Shown piece by piece: positions 21,197 through 33,053 of a stretch of DNA of 64,000 nt. The stretch spans positions 122,166 to 186,165 of the forward strand of contig ML977018.1 of the NCBI GenBank assembly GCA_010015675.1, given 5' to 3'. Numbering within the stretch: position 1 is the stretch's first letter; each line of letters begins with the position of its first letter. The notes under the pieces were generated by a model. The model searched no databases, was not told the origin of the DNA, and was given only the letters and a program-made list of their open reading frames with translations. Made by a program: the position numbers and the translations under genes. The stretch is from Byssothecium circinans. Its lineage: Eukaryota > Ascomycota > Dothideomycetes > Pleosporales > Massarinaceae.

Positions 21197-22248
21197 ATGA
21201 GCTCATCCCATGCGCAGTTAGGTACGTCTTCTTAGCATTCGCGAAAATCGTAGACTAGTTAGTCTAACTAATACTTTTGCTAGCACCGAACGAAGCAAAT
21301 TTCGATGTCCGAAGCTCTTCTTTTTTCCAGCATCACAATCAGTTGCCCTCGCCGGATGAAGTCCGCACGCACGCACGTGCTCAATATCTTGCTGGCACTC
21401 AGTGGGGGGATAAGAGGAGACAAGTGTTGGATGACTACAATACACGTCCCTGCCCTGCTGTCTTTGAGTCTCTAGGGCTATTTGTCAAGTGGGGTAGCGA
21501 CATAAAAATCGCTGAAGGTCAAGCTCTGTACGCCATTCGGCACTACCTGGACAATGCTGTACTAGTGCCTGAAATATATGGCTGGCGAACTGATGGCAAG
21601 GAAAATTTTCTGTATATGGAAGCAATAAGCGGCCGGACTTTAGAAAGCGTGGCCGGAGATCGACGAAAAAGGCCGCGTCCGCATTTGCTCCGAGCTCCGG
21701 ACCATCCTCAACAACGTACGTCAGCTCAAACAATCCCCGGGCGATAAGTTCATCGGTAGGTAGTTAATACTCCTCGACACTTTGGTATGACCGTTGATAC
21801 TTATATCTCATATTTAGGTAGCATCACGCGGGGCCGCCTCTACGACAGAGCCATCAGCGATCGATATATGGCTGAAGCCGGGCCGTTCACCTCTGTCAAA
21901 GAATTCCACGACTGGTTCAGCTCTCTATACTTGCGGCGGGTACCTGATCCCGAGAATATACCGGATCCCTACCGCCAAGACCTTCCAGATGATAGCGAAA
22001 TAGTGTTCACACATGGAGATCTGCATCCCAGCAATATCCTCCTATCGTTGGAGCAACCAGTTAAAGTTGTTGCAATCGTCGACTGGGAGCAATCGGGCTG
22101 GTTACCAGCTTATTGGGAAGATCGAAAGGCTCACTTCACAAGCGACTCTTTCGGCGAATGGTCTGAGAAATACTTGCCGATGATTATGGACCAATACCCG
22201 AGCACTTGGGAGGCGTGGAACTACTACTCATTGTCAATGGGCTTTTGA
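21197..22248 (+). pseudogene. Aminoglycoside-phosphotransferase-like gene with a frameshift
   Basis: Exons 21197-21221, 21284-21755 and 21818-22248 with two 62-bp introns. The product belongs to the fungal APH/choline-kinase-like family: FLYMEAISGRTLES, then the catalytic loop FTHGDLHPSNILL and the metal-binding region VAIVDWEQSGW, then YWEDRKA. At about 21649-21653 the frame slips: text after LESV resumes two bases out of phase (PEIDEKGRVRICSELRTILN), as if TG had been lost from a TGTGG run. With that restored the phases of all three exons agree. It is either a recent pseudogene or a sequencing error. The substrate of this family in fungi is generally unknown. Confidence 0.75.
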
Positions 22249-23056
22249 TTGTTACGATTGGACTGCATCGGTTTGGGTTGGCTAGCTAGAAATTTAGAAT
22301 ACAAAAACATAGAGGGTTGCTTCTTTCGCCTTATGTCGCTCTTAGTTGTAAATGGATCGAATATCCATCACTTAATCACTTGGAGTGCGTTGCTGATGGA
22401 GCCGCGATATTTCTCAGGAGCTCAGTTAAGTTGGGATGCGAATAACATATGTACTCTTCATACCCAGGCTACAGAAAGAGTGCGTTTGTTTCACCACACT
22501 GTTAGAACCCCATACTCTCGCCTAACAGTATCTGTTATACTGTTCTATAGAAGAACAAACTCTGATCACAATTGCGACCCGACCTCATGTTATCATACGA
22601 TACTCGGCAACCTCAAGCGACACGACAGCTCTCAGCAGTCAGCTAAGCTTTCACCCTTACATACTGTCGGATAATTTCCCTGCATGAGATGCTTTGAAAT
22701 CAAGATTGGAAAAAGAGGTGGTGCGGGATTTACGGTATTGCCACGCGGGATTGCAATTGAAAATAGATGAAGGATAATCTACGCGACACTGATCGACGTC
22801 TATGCACATGGTTCCGCTAATCAAAATGCCGGCACCCAAGATTCCGAGACGAAAGAAAAAACAAGAGTGGAAAAAGCGAAACAAAAAAAAAACCCTTTGG
22901 CTTTGGATACAGTATGGATCTTTGGAGATCGTTGTTCCAAGTAGAGGAAACACTCGGTGTAGTCGTAAATCGCAGAGGTAGAGGAAGGATATCAACGTTC
23001 CTCAAAATCCATCTCACCCTCTATACCCCGCAATATTCTACCCACAACCTCCATAC
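22249..23056. other. Intergenic region between convergent genes
   Basis: 3' flanks of the APH-like gene and the LPMO-like gene. A short poly-A tract lies at 22880-22891. No gene supported. Confidence 0.55.
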
Positions 23057-23758
23057 TCACGCCCTAAAAGAGCGCCCCTGATACGATACCCCCGTATTAG
23101 CGACCTTAAAGTCGACGCAAGACTCAAAAGTCTCAATGATAACAGGCCTAGCATCATACACCCACCACCACTGCAGAACCTATACCAACACCGTCAGCTA
23201 ACCCATTCCCCATCACCCAAGAAGTCAAATCAAGAAAATTAAACTTACACAATCCCCCGCATTCGCACACGTAGTCTCCAGGCCCTGCGGCACCGTGATA
23301 TTGAATTGGCGCTGCTCAATCGGAATTTCACTCTCCGTCTTCCCCGGACTATACCCACTTGGCCAATTCTTCAAAAACTCGCCGACTACTTTATTCCTCT
23401 TCGTATCCACGATACTCACATTCGCGCTGCCCAGATGCGGGATCCTCATGCTGATTTTAATCGGCACGACATCGCCAGCCTTCCATGACTGCACGTTGGC
23501 CGCATTGTCGGCGAATTGCAGGCCCTTGCAGAGGAAGAGGTTGCAGGCCGCGGGCTTATAATCGGTGGAGCTGGTGGCGAGTTTGGTGAGCTGCTCGACG
23601 TAGGAGGTGTTGTCTTGCTTTTGAGCGGTGGTGATTTTGGCGCCGCAGGCGGCGGCTAGAGCGGTGCCGGGTGAGCGCGCGGGTGGGGATGTGATAATTC
23701 CGTGGGCGAGGGCGGCGGGGGTGAGGAGGAGGAGGACTGTGGCGATGGAGGAGAGCAT
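23057..23758 (-). CDS. Secreted LPMO-like / chitin-binding-type-4-like protein
   Basis: Two exons (23249-23758 and 23057-23179) with a 69-bp intron; 210 aa. A signal peptide (MLSSIATVLLLLTPAALA) ends immediately before His, giving a mature N-terminus HGIITSPPAR, the hallmark of lytic polysaccharide monooxygenases whose N-terminal His forms half of the copper brace. Cysteine pairs (ACG, ACNLFLC, CANAGDC, ESCVDF) are conserved-looking, and the second exon gives QWWWVYDARPVIIETFESC. Known LPMO_10-type proteins oxidise chitin or cellulose, but this subgroup is not securely assigned to a CAZy family. The fungal copies I recall are annotated as chitin-binding domain proteins. Confidence 0.75.
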
Positions 23759-24667
23759 TTTGAATGACTTGTGTTGGGGTTTGGTCGCCTTGGGGTGGGT
23801 TTGGGAGCGGACGACGGACGGTTGATATACCGAGGGAGTGAAAGCCTTCAGTAAGGGATGTCGTGGTACAAAACGAGAAGCATGGCTCCCCTACTTAAAG
23901 ACACTGCGAGTTTCGATCGGCAGTCTCGTTGGGCCTTGCATACTGGGGTATCCGCTTCTCTCTCTGTATGAACCGCGGACGCTTGTCTTTTCTTCGGGGT
24001 TTATGATCGATATAGAGTGGGCTGATAGTAGTTTGGTGTTCGGGTACGGATGGTGGATTGAAGCGGGCGAATGGAGGCGACATTGATATATTAACAGTGC
24101 CCGCTAGCTTGTGTACCCGTATCCGTGAGCCAGGGGTCTGAATTTTTACAATATACGGAAATATTTATGTCTATAGAATTGGGAAATGGATAATTGAGAG
24201 GCCGGTTGAACGTTTAGGCAGCGGACCGAGGTACACTATAGTAGCGAGGAAGAGCTGGGTGTTTCGTAGTACATAGGATAGATGATAAAAGTGTACTAGG
24301 GAGGACATGTGGAGCAATGCTGGTGAGACAATAAACTATAAAGTTCTGCTCGTGGAGGAAGAAAAGACGACTAACATCCACATAATTTTGGCCGGTCTTT
24401 ACACAAAATGCAAATAGATACGTCGTAGTTCGTCAAGTCTACCGATTTAAATTTCTCCGTCCACCAAACGCGTCTCTCTACCAAAACTCAAGCATCCACC
24501 CCGCTCACCAAAACACCACCCCTATCCCACGCCTCTACCTTATCTGACGACCCAACCCTCTCATCTCTCATCTTCAATCTTCCGATTCCTCAATCCCCCA
24601 CCTCGCTCTATAACTCCCCTGTCACCCTTCCACTTCCCTCCACCTATCCCCACACTCCCCACACCCT
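23759..24667. other. Intergenic region
   Basis: Promoter of the LPMO-like gene, then unassigned sequence; the end is C-rich on the plus strand (24480-24660). No gene supported. Confidence 0.5.
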
Positions 24668-25307
24668 TCACGCCTCCTTATACATATCCCCCACACTAAC
24701 ATCCCCCTTAGCATCGTCATGATAATGCCCATCCGCCGCACCACTCGTATCCAACTCATTGAACCTGCGCAGATCCATCGGTTTCTCCAGCAACGGGTTG
24801 ACATACGGGTCGAAAGTTTTCCAGTACGGATTCTGCCCACAAGAATACGTCCCGAGATCAGTAACTGCTTCCCTGCAATGACAGCGAGAGTGAAAAGAAA
24901 GGAAGGTGGTGAGGGAACAATATACCTCAAGATGATACTTCTGGCTCTGTGAACAACACCCGTTAGCATTTACTTCCACTCATATCCTCCATAACCCCCC
25001 CGTACCTCTTCTTCCCCTTTCTCTCTCTCTATCTTTCTCCATACCTCTCCCGCAAATCTCGAAGCAGAGATACACACAAAAAGACACCACACCAGGCCAA
25101 GGAAAGCACAATACATACACTCTCCCTCAGATACCTCTCCACGATACAAAACTTCCTCGCATCCCCTTCGTCCTGCATGACGAGCCAACTCAGCGTCTCC
25201 CGGTCTTTGCTATACACCTGGCTCGCCTCGACCAGTTTCGCCTTCAACTTCTCAATCGCCTCTGCGTCGGGTTTGGCGCAGAGGTGCACGACGATTGTGT
25301 AGACCAT
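24668..25307 (-). CDS. ABM-domain protein (antibiotic biosynthesis monooxygenase fold)
   Basis: Three exons: 25119-25307, a 21-bp micro-exon 24926-24946, and 24668-24832; introns of 172 and 93 bp. The spliced product is 124 aa. It starts MVYTIVVHLCAKPDAEAIEK, contains the dimeric ferredoxin-like ABM pattern (LSWLVMQDEGDARKFCIVER), and the micro-exon SQKYHLE joins exactly to NPYWKTFDPYVNPLLEKPMD. ABM proteins are small cytosolic dimers linked to quinone or haem-like substrates; the role here is unknown. All phases are zero. The long first intron and the micro-exon make this gene easy to misannotate. Confidence 0.8.
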
Positions 25308-25978
25308 TGTGGTTGTGTGTGTAGCTCTTTTGCTTGCTTGCCTTCCTTTTCTCGGTTCTGTGGCTGGGTTTGGAGATGCGTGGGACGACGTGGTAATAGG
25401 CCGTTTTCTCGTGGGAATTTTTTTTTGAAAGACCTTGGTTATTTTTTCGTGTCGTAATTCTGTTCAATGGATGATTGAATGGTTTTTGAGCAAAGAAGGG
25501 GAATTTTTTTTTTTTAGAACTCTCTCATCATTTCAGACGTCCCTTATTATGATGATGGTCTACGTCACTTTTCCCCTCAAAAGAGACCGCCGCTTCCGCA
25601 TTCTCCACCCGAGCCAACACCATTCCCCGTCGGGTTTAGAAACAAACTAATCCATGTGTCATTGCCCGCAAGGGATATATTGCCCTGCCGATGAACTTCA
25701 CAGATGAATTGAAGATCGAGCCTTTTTACAAAGTACAATGAATTTCTACCTTCTTCTACTGATAGTAATTGCAATGCTATTGTTGAAGAAGAAGCAAGGC
25801 ATGAATACCCCCTCCCAAATCCCAAACCTGTTTTCCAAACCCCATGTAATCGCCATTTCCCACCAAAGCAAGCGAGAACGCGCAACGAAGCAACGTTCCG
25901 CCAAAAACTCCGGCAATCACCAAACCAAATATACTACCAAAGAATTATAGGTACAGTCTAATGCCTCCCACATTTGCT
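25308..25978. other. Intergenic region
   Basis: Promoter of the ABM gene and the 3' flank of acetyl-CoA carboxylase. Poly-T runs at 25420-25426 and 25505-25515. No gene seen. Confidence 0.55.
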
Positions 25979-28900
25979 CTATGCTCTACCCAGCATCTTG
26001 AGCACCTCTTCCTTCTCACCCGTTGGTAGCGTCGAAAGCAGTGCCATGACACCCTTCAAACCACCCTGGCGATCCTTCCTCATCATCTGCGCAATTTCCA
26101 TGGCAATACCATCGCTCTTGAGCTGCTCGACACGCTCATGCACATTCTTCCTGTTCTCCTCGTACCACACGGCAACGCTCATGTCGTCCTGGTCAAACTT
26201 GGCGATGCTAGACCAGGCCTTTAGCATCTCAAGGCCCCTGGTGCGCGTAATAGCGTCGAGTTTGGCGCCCTCGACCAATGGGGCAGCAGCAGATGCCATC
26301 TTCTTGAGAATGTACTCCTCGTTGAGCCTACGGCGCAGGCGCCAGTAGAAGAAGCGGCGAGCATTCTGCCAGCGGAGGGATGAGCGGATGACACCCTTGG
26401 CTTCCATGCGGCCGGAGCGGTCGTGTAAATCAGCAAACTGGACGGCAATTTGGGAGTAGACGGGGAGCAAGCTTTGCTCGCGTTCAGTGATCTGGGCCTT
26501 GACGGTTTGAAGCTGATCCTTGGTTGTGGCCGGGTCGTTCAGCTTGCGTTTGAGAGCAGCATAAGTCGGGTCCAAGCGAGCCATGGTCTCGAGCTGCTTG
26601 TCCTTGCGGTACTTGATACCAACGATACCCTCAGGCTCAAGGACACCACCACGCGAATCCTCATCGGCGTACATCTCCATGAATTGAGGGTTGATGGTCG
26701 GATCTACTACGACCCAAGAACCACCACGGAGTTCACCATACGGAGGAATGTAGACAAAGACGGGCTGCTCATACTTGACGAGGGCATCGACAATGTAAGA
26801 ACCGTACTTGAGTACTTCGTTGTACATGTCGCGCTGGCCACCAGAGAACCCACGCCAATTGGCAAGGATCATGAGCGGCAATTGCTCGCCGTGATTGAAA
26901 TCGTTGATGGCCTGAGCAGTCTTGAAGGCGGAGTTGGGGTACCAGACACCACCAGCCTCGGAAGAGACCTGTTCGATAGAATCGGGATTGGCAGGATCAG
27001 CTGGAGTGACGTTCTCCACTGAGCGGGTTTCAACGCCAATGACACCGACCGGGATACCACCAAGACGAGCACGACCGACAACAACAGTCTTAGCCCAACC
27101 GCCGAGAGCTTCTTCGAAAGAGCCACGATCGAAGAGACCGGATTGGAAGCCATCCTCATCTTCCTTGCCAGCGATCAAGTGCCTGACATCGTAGGCAGCC
27201 TTGCCGGGAGGATAGTAGGTGACATCGCGGTCCCACTCGTCAGCCGTAGGTGAGATAGGTACAGGGTTACCCTTTTTATCAGATACAAACGAGAGCCATT
27301 TGACGATTTTAGAGACACCCTCGAAGTCATCGGCAGCAGTCATGTGGGACACACCGTTCCTGTACATGATCTGGGTGCCACCGAGCTGCAGATTGGAAGT
27401 GTAGACTTCGCGACCAAGTAGCTTGTTGATGGCCTGAGCACCGGTGAGAATGATCGGCTGGCCTTCTACTTGAATGGCACGCTGGCCGAGGCGGACTAGG
27501 TAAGCGCCGATACCTGAACATATTAGCAACCATTGGGGAAAACTCGTGAAGGGGACACGTACCAACTGAACGGCAGGTGACCAGAGTGATGGTAAAGATA
27601 TCCTCATACGCCCTTGACGTCTCACCGGCGATCAAGCCAGAACCACGAAGAGACTCAACACCAAGACCGTCCTCTTGACCAATGACAGTCGTGATCTTGT
27701 ATCGCTCCTCACCATCAACGACCACCTTCTCGCAGATGACATCTTTGCGCTTGCCATCGACGAAATGCTTGTGCTTGTCGGGTGTTAAGTAGAGGTAGTC
27801 AAAGCCCTTCTCAGGCTTGTCGGCATCGTTCCAAGCAACCGAGAAATGGGGAATGAGCTCCTCAGCAAGACCGATACGAGCACCGGAGTTGGCAGAGAGG
27901 TAGATACGGGGAATGCCGAGCTTGCGAGCGAGCTCTGAGCACTTGTGGAAGAAGTTGTCTTCCTGTGGACCGAAACTACCGATCTTGTAGGTGATGTCGT
28001 TGGCGATGATGATGAAGCGTCGGCCACGGGGGTACTCAGGCGTCTTCGCCGTGATGATCCAACCAACCATACCGATGGTGTTGAAGCCAGGATCACGGTT
28101 GACCTCAGCCAAGTTGTCGTTGTCATCAAGAACCAGTTCGTAGTGCTCGATGCAGTCTCCCTTGGCAGGCTGCTTGTCGCGCAGATAGGAGTGCTTGGCA
28201 ACAGCCGCATGCCAGCTGTTTTCAATGGACTGACGGAACAGCTCGGGGAAATCGTACACGTACTGAGTCCCCATCACATGTGCCTTGTACCGCTTCGGCT
28301 GAAGAGCACCCTTGGTTGGGTAAGGCGTGGAAACGGGCTGCAAGTGAAGAGCGCCAATCTTGGAAGTCCCGCCAATGCTGTGGAACACCCACTTGCCGCC
28401 CTTCTCCGACTTGCGCTCTGCGTACATGTCAACGTTAATGACATATCCAGAGGTATTGGTGATGACGACCCTGAGTGGGTATGGGATGCCAGTAACCGGG
28501 TCCGTAATAATAATACGGATCTCAGCACCAGTAACACGAAGACGCCAGAGTCGTCGGCCGAAGCGGTCCAAGAAGCCACCGATAGCCTCCTCAATCTCAG
28601 ATGCGGCGAGAGGGAAGACGTGGGAGAAGTTGATGAAGATGTGGTTCATGTCGGCCTGGGAAGTGCCCACAATCTCCAACGCATCTAGAATATCGGTCAT
28701 CAACCTATCGGATTCAGAGATCATGTACTCTGCGGTTGGAATGTCTTCCCGAAGACGTCCAGAGCGAACGACAGCCCTCAGGAAGTAGCGCTTGTCGCTC
28801 TCTGCGCCCTTGCCTACGGCCTCGTAAACGTGGATGTTGCGGTTCTCGGTGAAAACCGGCTTGATGTTGAACTTGGAAAGACGCCCAAGTTCAAGCTGGA

Positions 28901-31900
28901 AGGCAAGAGCAGGCTCAACGTGTCGGATGCTATCGTCTTCCTCGTATGAGGGGCCTCGGAAAGTGTAGTAGCCAGGGTAGGTTCCGTCCTTGTGACCGCA
29001 GATGAAAGTGAGACGGCGGATGCGGCGCGCCAAAAGCTCGTCCTTGTAGTCCTTGACGATCGGAAGGATGCGTTCCAAGATCTCCTGGTCGTCAAATCCC
29101 TCAACATCACGGACGGCAACGTTTAGAACGCCGGTCAGCTCGTCGGTATTCTGTTGAATAGAAGCACCTGATGTTGGGGTGCGTTTGAGGTTCAAGCCAT
29201 CCTTTAGGCTGATGCCACCCTTCTTGGAGGCGCCAACAGCAGGGAAGATGTCCAAAGCCTTTCCAAGTGACTCATCGGCATCATCCAAGTATTCAACAGG
29301 GACCACCACGCCCTTCCTGGTAGGCTCACCCTCGCCGCGAGAGTTAAGATACGTCATGTCACTGATGGAGTGAATGCGAGGAGGTCGCTCGAAAGCAGGA
29401 GTGCCGGGTGTGCTAGGTTGAGAAGACTCAACAGGCAAGCCGAATTCAGACTCACCAACCTTGCGAAGGATGAAGTCCCAGGATAGAAGGTACGGCTGCT
29501 CCCCATCCGTGTGGTACTCAATCTCCTTGAGTTGGTAAGCACGGTAGGCACGGCGAGTGTACACTTCCAAAGCCGCGAGAGCAACCCATGGATCGTGGTG
29601 AACGAAAAACTGTGGAAGAACATCAAACACCGTGAACCTAGAGTCGACGACCTCCTTGATGACCTCGAAGTTGGGCTCGCGGTGATCCCAGCCACTCTCG
29701 CCGTATCGCGATTCCACCACAGCAGATCGCAGAATGTGCTCCATCTGCGATGTACGCTCTTCAAGGGAAGGCATAGCACACTGGATGAGGACCTCGCGCG
29801 CCTTGAGTGACACCTTGGCAGTTTGTCGCGATTCAAGCTCAGTGAGCTTCTTCAACGCACCTTTGAAGTACTTGGCGACATTTCCAGCTCCAGGCTTATT
29901 GGGTCGGTATAAGTCGAGAATGGCGATGATGAGGTTGTTCTTCGCGCTGACCCTCGTGTGAGAGAGAACAGTGTGCACAACACTAGTAATGTTGTCGCGG
30001 TTCTCGTCACGCAGCTTGAGAATGACCTCCTCGTCACGTCCGGCGCGGTTGGAGAAGACATTCTCCACTGTCCAGTACAGCTCAATAAGCTTGATCATGA
30101 CGGAGTACTCGTGGGCCTTGAGACCCTCAGCGTAGCGATCGATAACGGCGGTGAGAGGAGAGAGAGCCGTCTTCAAGAGCTCCGCGTCGTTCTTGGTTAC
30201 ATTGTCATCCAAAAAGCGCTGAAAAGCCTTGTTGAGCTGCTTGGCAGGGAACTCAAGGTTGCGGCTGTGAGCACGATCGACGACCTGTGAGAGCGTTGTA
30301 TCGAGCTTCTGAGGCATGCGAGCGTGCAGCGCAGATGCCTGCGCATTCCACTCCCCGTACGGGAGCTCGGGGTCACGAAGGACTTCCAATAGCTCCTTGA
30401 GGGTGCTCTGCATGATGACCTGGTTATCGAAGCCTTGAAGAATATGCTGAAGAATGCTGTTAAGATAAGCGAACCTCTGCGGCGGCTTGTTACCCATGAC
30501 CTGTGGGGGACCAAGGTCGGGAAGGAGATCCAGGAAGGGCTGGGCAGACTTGACCTTGGATGGGTCATCCAGAGCAAGTATACCAAGAATATCACCGGCT
30601 TCAAGAGTTGCTCCGGGTTGTTTGATTAGATTGACAACACCGTCTTCCTGCGCGATCAAAGGCATGTACATCTTCATGACCTCGACCTCGGCGAAGGCTT
30701 GTCCCTTCTTAATGTGGTCACCATTCTCCACAGTGAACTTGACGAGCTTACCAGGAGAAGGTGTGCGGAGCTGAGTGGGGTCGTTCTCCTGCTCCAACAA
30801 GCAGGTCTTGCCATCAACGGAGAGACGAGTCGCGCCCACTTCTTCCTTCCAGTAGACATTGTGTGACTTTCCATTGAGTAAAACAAGGAGACCACCGTCA
30901 GCAAGTGCTCGGATACCGATAGAGCACTTGGAGCCGTTGATGAACAGGGTGAAGCTGTCAATGCTCGACCTTGTGGCGGTAAACTTGTACCGATGGCCCT
31001 CGTAGATGAAGTCGATGGTGAAGACGGTCTTGAGCACATCCTTGGAGGGGACCTGGCCCTTTTCCAAGCTGTTCTTGTATTCGTTGATGCATGCTTCGCT
31101 GGCAACGTGAGCCTTGGTGACAGCACCACAAATGACAGCAATCATGGGGTCAGGTCGCTCAGCCGTCAGCTTCTTGGAAATGAGCTCGTCAAGCCAGCCA
31201 GTGGTCATGGTGTTGTCCTCGAAAGCAGGTGTCTCAAGCAGCTTGATGAGGTACTCTACGGTTGTTCGGAAGTCACCTCGGATACTCAATTCCTTGAGCG
31301 CAACAACCATGTGTTTCCGTGATGCTTGCCGGTTCTCACCATAAGCGAAGATGTGACCGAATTGCGAATCGGAGAAGCTGTGGATACCACCAGCGGTACC
31401 GACGGAGAAGTATCCCCAGACGTTGGAGCTGCTCCTGAAGTTGAGATCTTGTAGAGTACCGCCGGAAGGTTTGAAGCCCTCATCGGGATCTTCTGAGGTG
31501 ATACGGCAAGCTGTGCAGTGACCCTTGGGCGTAGGTCGTCGCTGGTTTTGTGCGCTGTCCTCCTTGGTAAAGTCAAAGTCAAGCTGTGTCGAGGTGTGCG
31601 GATCAGCTCCATATAGCAATCTGATGTCGCGAATTCGGTGCAGGGGAAGACCCATTGCAATCTGGAGCTGGGCAGCGGGCAGGTTGACACCAGTGACCAT
31701 CTCAGTGGTAGGATGCTCGACTTGGAGACGGGGGTTCAACTCGAGGAAGTAGAACTTATCATCGGCGTGTGAGTAGAGGTATTCTACGGTACCGGCAGAG
31801 ACGTAGCCGACAAGTCTGCCGAGAGAGACAGCCGCCTTCTCCATCTCGCGGAAGGTTTTTGGGGTGGCGACCGTAACGGGCGCCTCTTCAATGATCTTCT

Positions 31901-33053
31901 GGTGTCGTCGCTGCACGGAGCAGTCACGACCGAAGAGGGAGATGTTGTTGCCGTACTGATCAGCCAGCAATTGTACCTCCAAATGCCGTGCGCTTCCCGC
32001 CAGCTTCATGATGAAGATGGGCGAGCCCGGAATTTCCGATGCAGCCGCACGGTACAGCTGGATGAAGTCTTCCTCGCGCTCCACCTTGCGGATACCCTTG
32101 CCACCACCGCCTTCAGATGCCTTCACCATGACGGGGAAGCCAATCTTCTTGGCAGCCTCGAGACCCTCTTCAGGCGTCTTGGTGCAGCCCTTGTCGTAGA
32201 TGTGGTCCTCGACGGTCACAATTCCTTGGTCGTCGACGATAACATCATCCACTCCCTCACCCGACCACGGGATACAGGGCACCTTTGCGTGCTGTGCAAC
32301 GATTGTAGACGAGATCTTGTCTCCCAGCGATCGCATGGCGGATCCTGGGGGACCGATGAAGACGATCTTCTTGGGCGAGGCGGCGAGCGATTCGGGGAGC
32401 TTGGGGTTCTCTGAGGCGTGGCCCCTGCAAAAAGTTAGCATGTGCCCATTTGAAGTCAATTGGGTGGGAAACGTGCCATCCTGCCCACACAGCGTGCACA
32501 TTCATGCGCTCGGCTACATCGACAATGAGCTCGACGTTGGCGTAATTGTTGTTGTTGGTACCGCCGGGCACCTGCACCTGTCAGCAAATTCTCCTGCACG
32601 CCTATCTTGTAGAGGTTTGGATGTACCTCGACGTATTGGTCCGCCATGCGGATGTACTCGGCGTTTGCCTGCAGATCCTCAGGCGTCGCCATGACGGTGA
32701 ATTGGATCGCCCGCTCGTCGCCAAATGTTTCGTATGCCCATTTCCGCACGGAGCGGATTTCCTTGACGGCTGCGATACCGTTGTTTGCAATGAGCACCTG
32801 CCATGGTCAATTTTCTGCTCGAAGCGTCATCTCGGGGATTTCTCACATTTGTGATGACGGTGTGGCCATCGTGGGCGGCGACGAATTCCTTCACCTTGCC
32901 CGGCGCGGCCTGGCCGACATGGTTGCCGCCGATGAAGTGTGGTGCCAGATTGTGTTTTGCAGCCCACGAGCTCGGCGTGCCGTTAGCAGCGCCGTTAGCA
33001 GCGCCATTAGCACTGTGCTGCTGAGCTCCCGCCATTGTGTCTGTCATGCCCAT
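25979..33053 (-). CDS. ACC1: Acetyl-CoA carboxylase (multidomain, cytosolic)
   Basis: Five exons (32847-33053, 32627-32797, 32477-32571, 27563-32424, 25979-27513) give 2289 aa, the usual fungal length. It makes malonyl-CoA from acetyl-CoA, bicarbonate and ATP, the committing step of fatty-acid synthesis. The biotin carboxylase domain fills about 50-560 (ATP-grasp [13 protein letters not shown] near 260-270). The biotinyl-lysine is Lys742 in EVMKMYM. A long central region follows, then the carboxyltransferase domain from about 1500 to 2240. Introns are 49-55 bp. Intron 3 (32425-32476) must start with GC, not GT, to keep WAGWGHASENP in frame. A 4.9-kb exon carries most of the gene. A hydrophilic Ala/Asn-rich N-terminus precedes the first domain. 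Expected to be essential. Confidence 0.97.

Noticed and set aside
27945..28688. 247-codon plus-strand frame and similar ones within 26-33 kb
   Set aside because: Antisense shadows of acetyl-CoA carboxylase, caused by its codon bias.
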